From: Botryllus schlosseri | Taxonomy: Eukaryota > Chordata > Ascidiacea > Stolidobranchia > Styelidae | Assembly: GCA_000444245.1 (NCBI GenBank) | Contig: ATSW01010023.1 | Coordinates: forward strand, 1 to 21,416 | Direction of reading: 5' to 3' | Length of the DNA: 21,416 nucleotides | Shown here: positions 20,541 through 21,416 of the stretch, in pieces | How the letters are laid out: every line of letters begins with the position of its first letter | How positions within the stretch are numbered: position 1 is the stretch's first letter | Position numbers and translations under genes: made by a program | Notes under the pieces: generated by a model | The model's input: only the letters and a program-made list of their open reading frames with translations | Told to the model about the DNA's origin: nothing | Databases searched by the model: none

Positions 20541-21324
20541 CCGTAATTTTCCGAATATAGTGCGCCCCCATGTATAATAAGCACCCTTAAAATGGCGTGT
20601 AAATTCTGGGGAAAATCCTGTACCCATGTATAGCACGAACCCGGCATTCACAGTACATGAATAGTTGTGTTTTACTATACGATGCCGTGCTGTTTTGCGA
20701 TGTCACTGTTCAACAATCATGACATAACGATCGCTAATCATTATGCAATTAACGGCATTGTCTTTTAGCCATAGTAGATAGCAGCCAAAGCCTGCGAGGC
20801 TAGCGACACGACATCTTGAGCTCGAGGTCTATTACAGATGCGATTGCTCAGGCCAACGGTTGTATCGTGCGCACCAGGTCTGTTGGAGATGCGACTAATT
20901 AGGCAAGGGATTAAATCTTGCGCACATGGCCTGTTGTATATGCGATTGTTAAAGCCTGTCGTTGACGCGATAAATTAGTGAGGATTGCCGCGCAAGCGAG
21001 CAGCAATGCTCGTGCTCAGCAACCTAATTTCGCTCGCGTACAAACGGCAAACTAACTCAGCAGGAGACCGCATGCTGTGCTGCTCGTTGATTGGCAACAC
21101 GCTTCTCGCTAATTGGCAGCATGTTACACTGATAATACGAATTACTGGTCACGATGGCTGAAAGTGATGCGCGATTGGAAACAAACATGAAGAAAGGTGT
21201 GATTTCAAGTTTTTTATCGAGGGAGATTTTTTCCAAGTGTTGTTATTCCCATGTATAATACGCACCCCCTATTTTAGGGCAAAAAATCGGTCAAATTTTG
21301 CGCATTATTCATGGAAAATTACGG
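20541..21324. mobile_element. Tc1/mariner- or pogo-like non-autonomous DNA transposon, inserted in FB1 copy H
   Basis: Ends CCGTAATTTTCC...GGAAAATTACGG are perfect 12-bp inverted repeats, flanked by TA on both sides (20539-20540, 21325-21326), the target duplication of the mariner/pogo group. About 784 bp and GC-richer than the introns. CCCATGTATAATAMGCACCC occurs near both ends in the same orientation, at 20567 and 21248. A short frame from an ATG near 21153 (MAESDARLETNMKKG) may be the stub of a lost transposase, but is too short to identify. Confidence 0.72.
20825..20975 (+). repeat. Three ~55-bp tandem units inside the TA-flanked transposon
   Basis: Each unit carries GGTCTRTTRNAGATGCGAYT or its variant CCTGTTGTATATGCGATTGT, followed in the first two by a GCGCAC motif. 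They are internal to the 20541-21324 element. Confidence 0.55.
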
Positions 21325-21326
21325 TA

Positions 21327-21416
21327 GCTATGATAATAGGTAATCCAAGAATCACCAAATACAAACTGAAATAACTTCACTTCTACGCGTTGGAATTGTG
21401 TTGAAATGTTATGCCT
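21327..21416 (-). mobile_element. FB1 copy H, right arm (cut by the window edge)
   Basis: AACTGAAATAACTTCACTTCTACGCG and GTTGGAATTGTGTTGAAATG are right-arm words of FB1, in the order expected if 20285-20540 and this piece were once continuous. Confidence 0.6.

Overview
The window is one long stretch of an animal gene. On the + strand it carries 23 coding exons (22 firm, one probable) of an inositol 1,4,5-trisphosphate receptor (ITPR), an intracellular calcium release channel. The spliced exons give about 1,092 codons in one open frame. All 22 introns between them are GT-AG. The segment runs from the region of the vertebrate SI splice site near the end of the suppressor/MIR part, through the helical half of the IP3-binding core, and on through the first armadillo/RIH solenoids. 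I estimate this covers roughly residues 315 to 1,380 of a channel of about 2,700. Both ends of the gene, including the start codon and the C-terminal pore, lie outside the window. No second gene, RNA gene or CRISPR array was found. Exons are recognised by collinear similarity to vertebrate ITPR recalled from memory, by continuous reading phase and by GC content above the AT-rich introns.

The organism is an animal, most likely an invertebrate. The protein is clearly metazoan ITPR but well diverged from vertebrate receptors. The introns are full of repeat families I do not recognise. I cannot place it more closely.

Layout: exons 1-12 lie at 365-6828, probable exon 13 at 8069-8161, exons 14-17 at 9127-12614, exons 18-22 at 15235-18757 and exon 23 at 20124-20262. 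Introns range from 55 bases to about 2.6 kb, and nearly all the variation in size is repeat content. The main repeat families are: (1) hAT-like MITEs built of GAGTC/GACTC words with ends CAGGGTTGTAACC; (2) a foldback family (here called FB1) with ends TAGGGTTGTTCAAAA; (3) a second foldback family (FB2) containing GGCTGACACTCG; (4) 36-bp arrays of ACTAGAACTAGAAC capped by a GTTAGTTGAC hairpin; (5) AT-rich arrays of about 42 bp built on ATTAGAATT, present in both orientations; (6) AAGTAC-type arrays; and (7) a TA-flanked DNA transposon derivative inserted into an FB1 copy near the right edge.

I found no wholly new molecular system. The observations most worth following are the repeat ecology (several families of short-word periodic, hairpin-forming elements confined to introns of one gene), a frame-neutral cassette exon candidate, and a lineage-specific segment where vertebrate ITPR1 has its SI splice insert.
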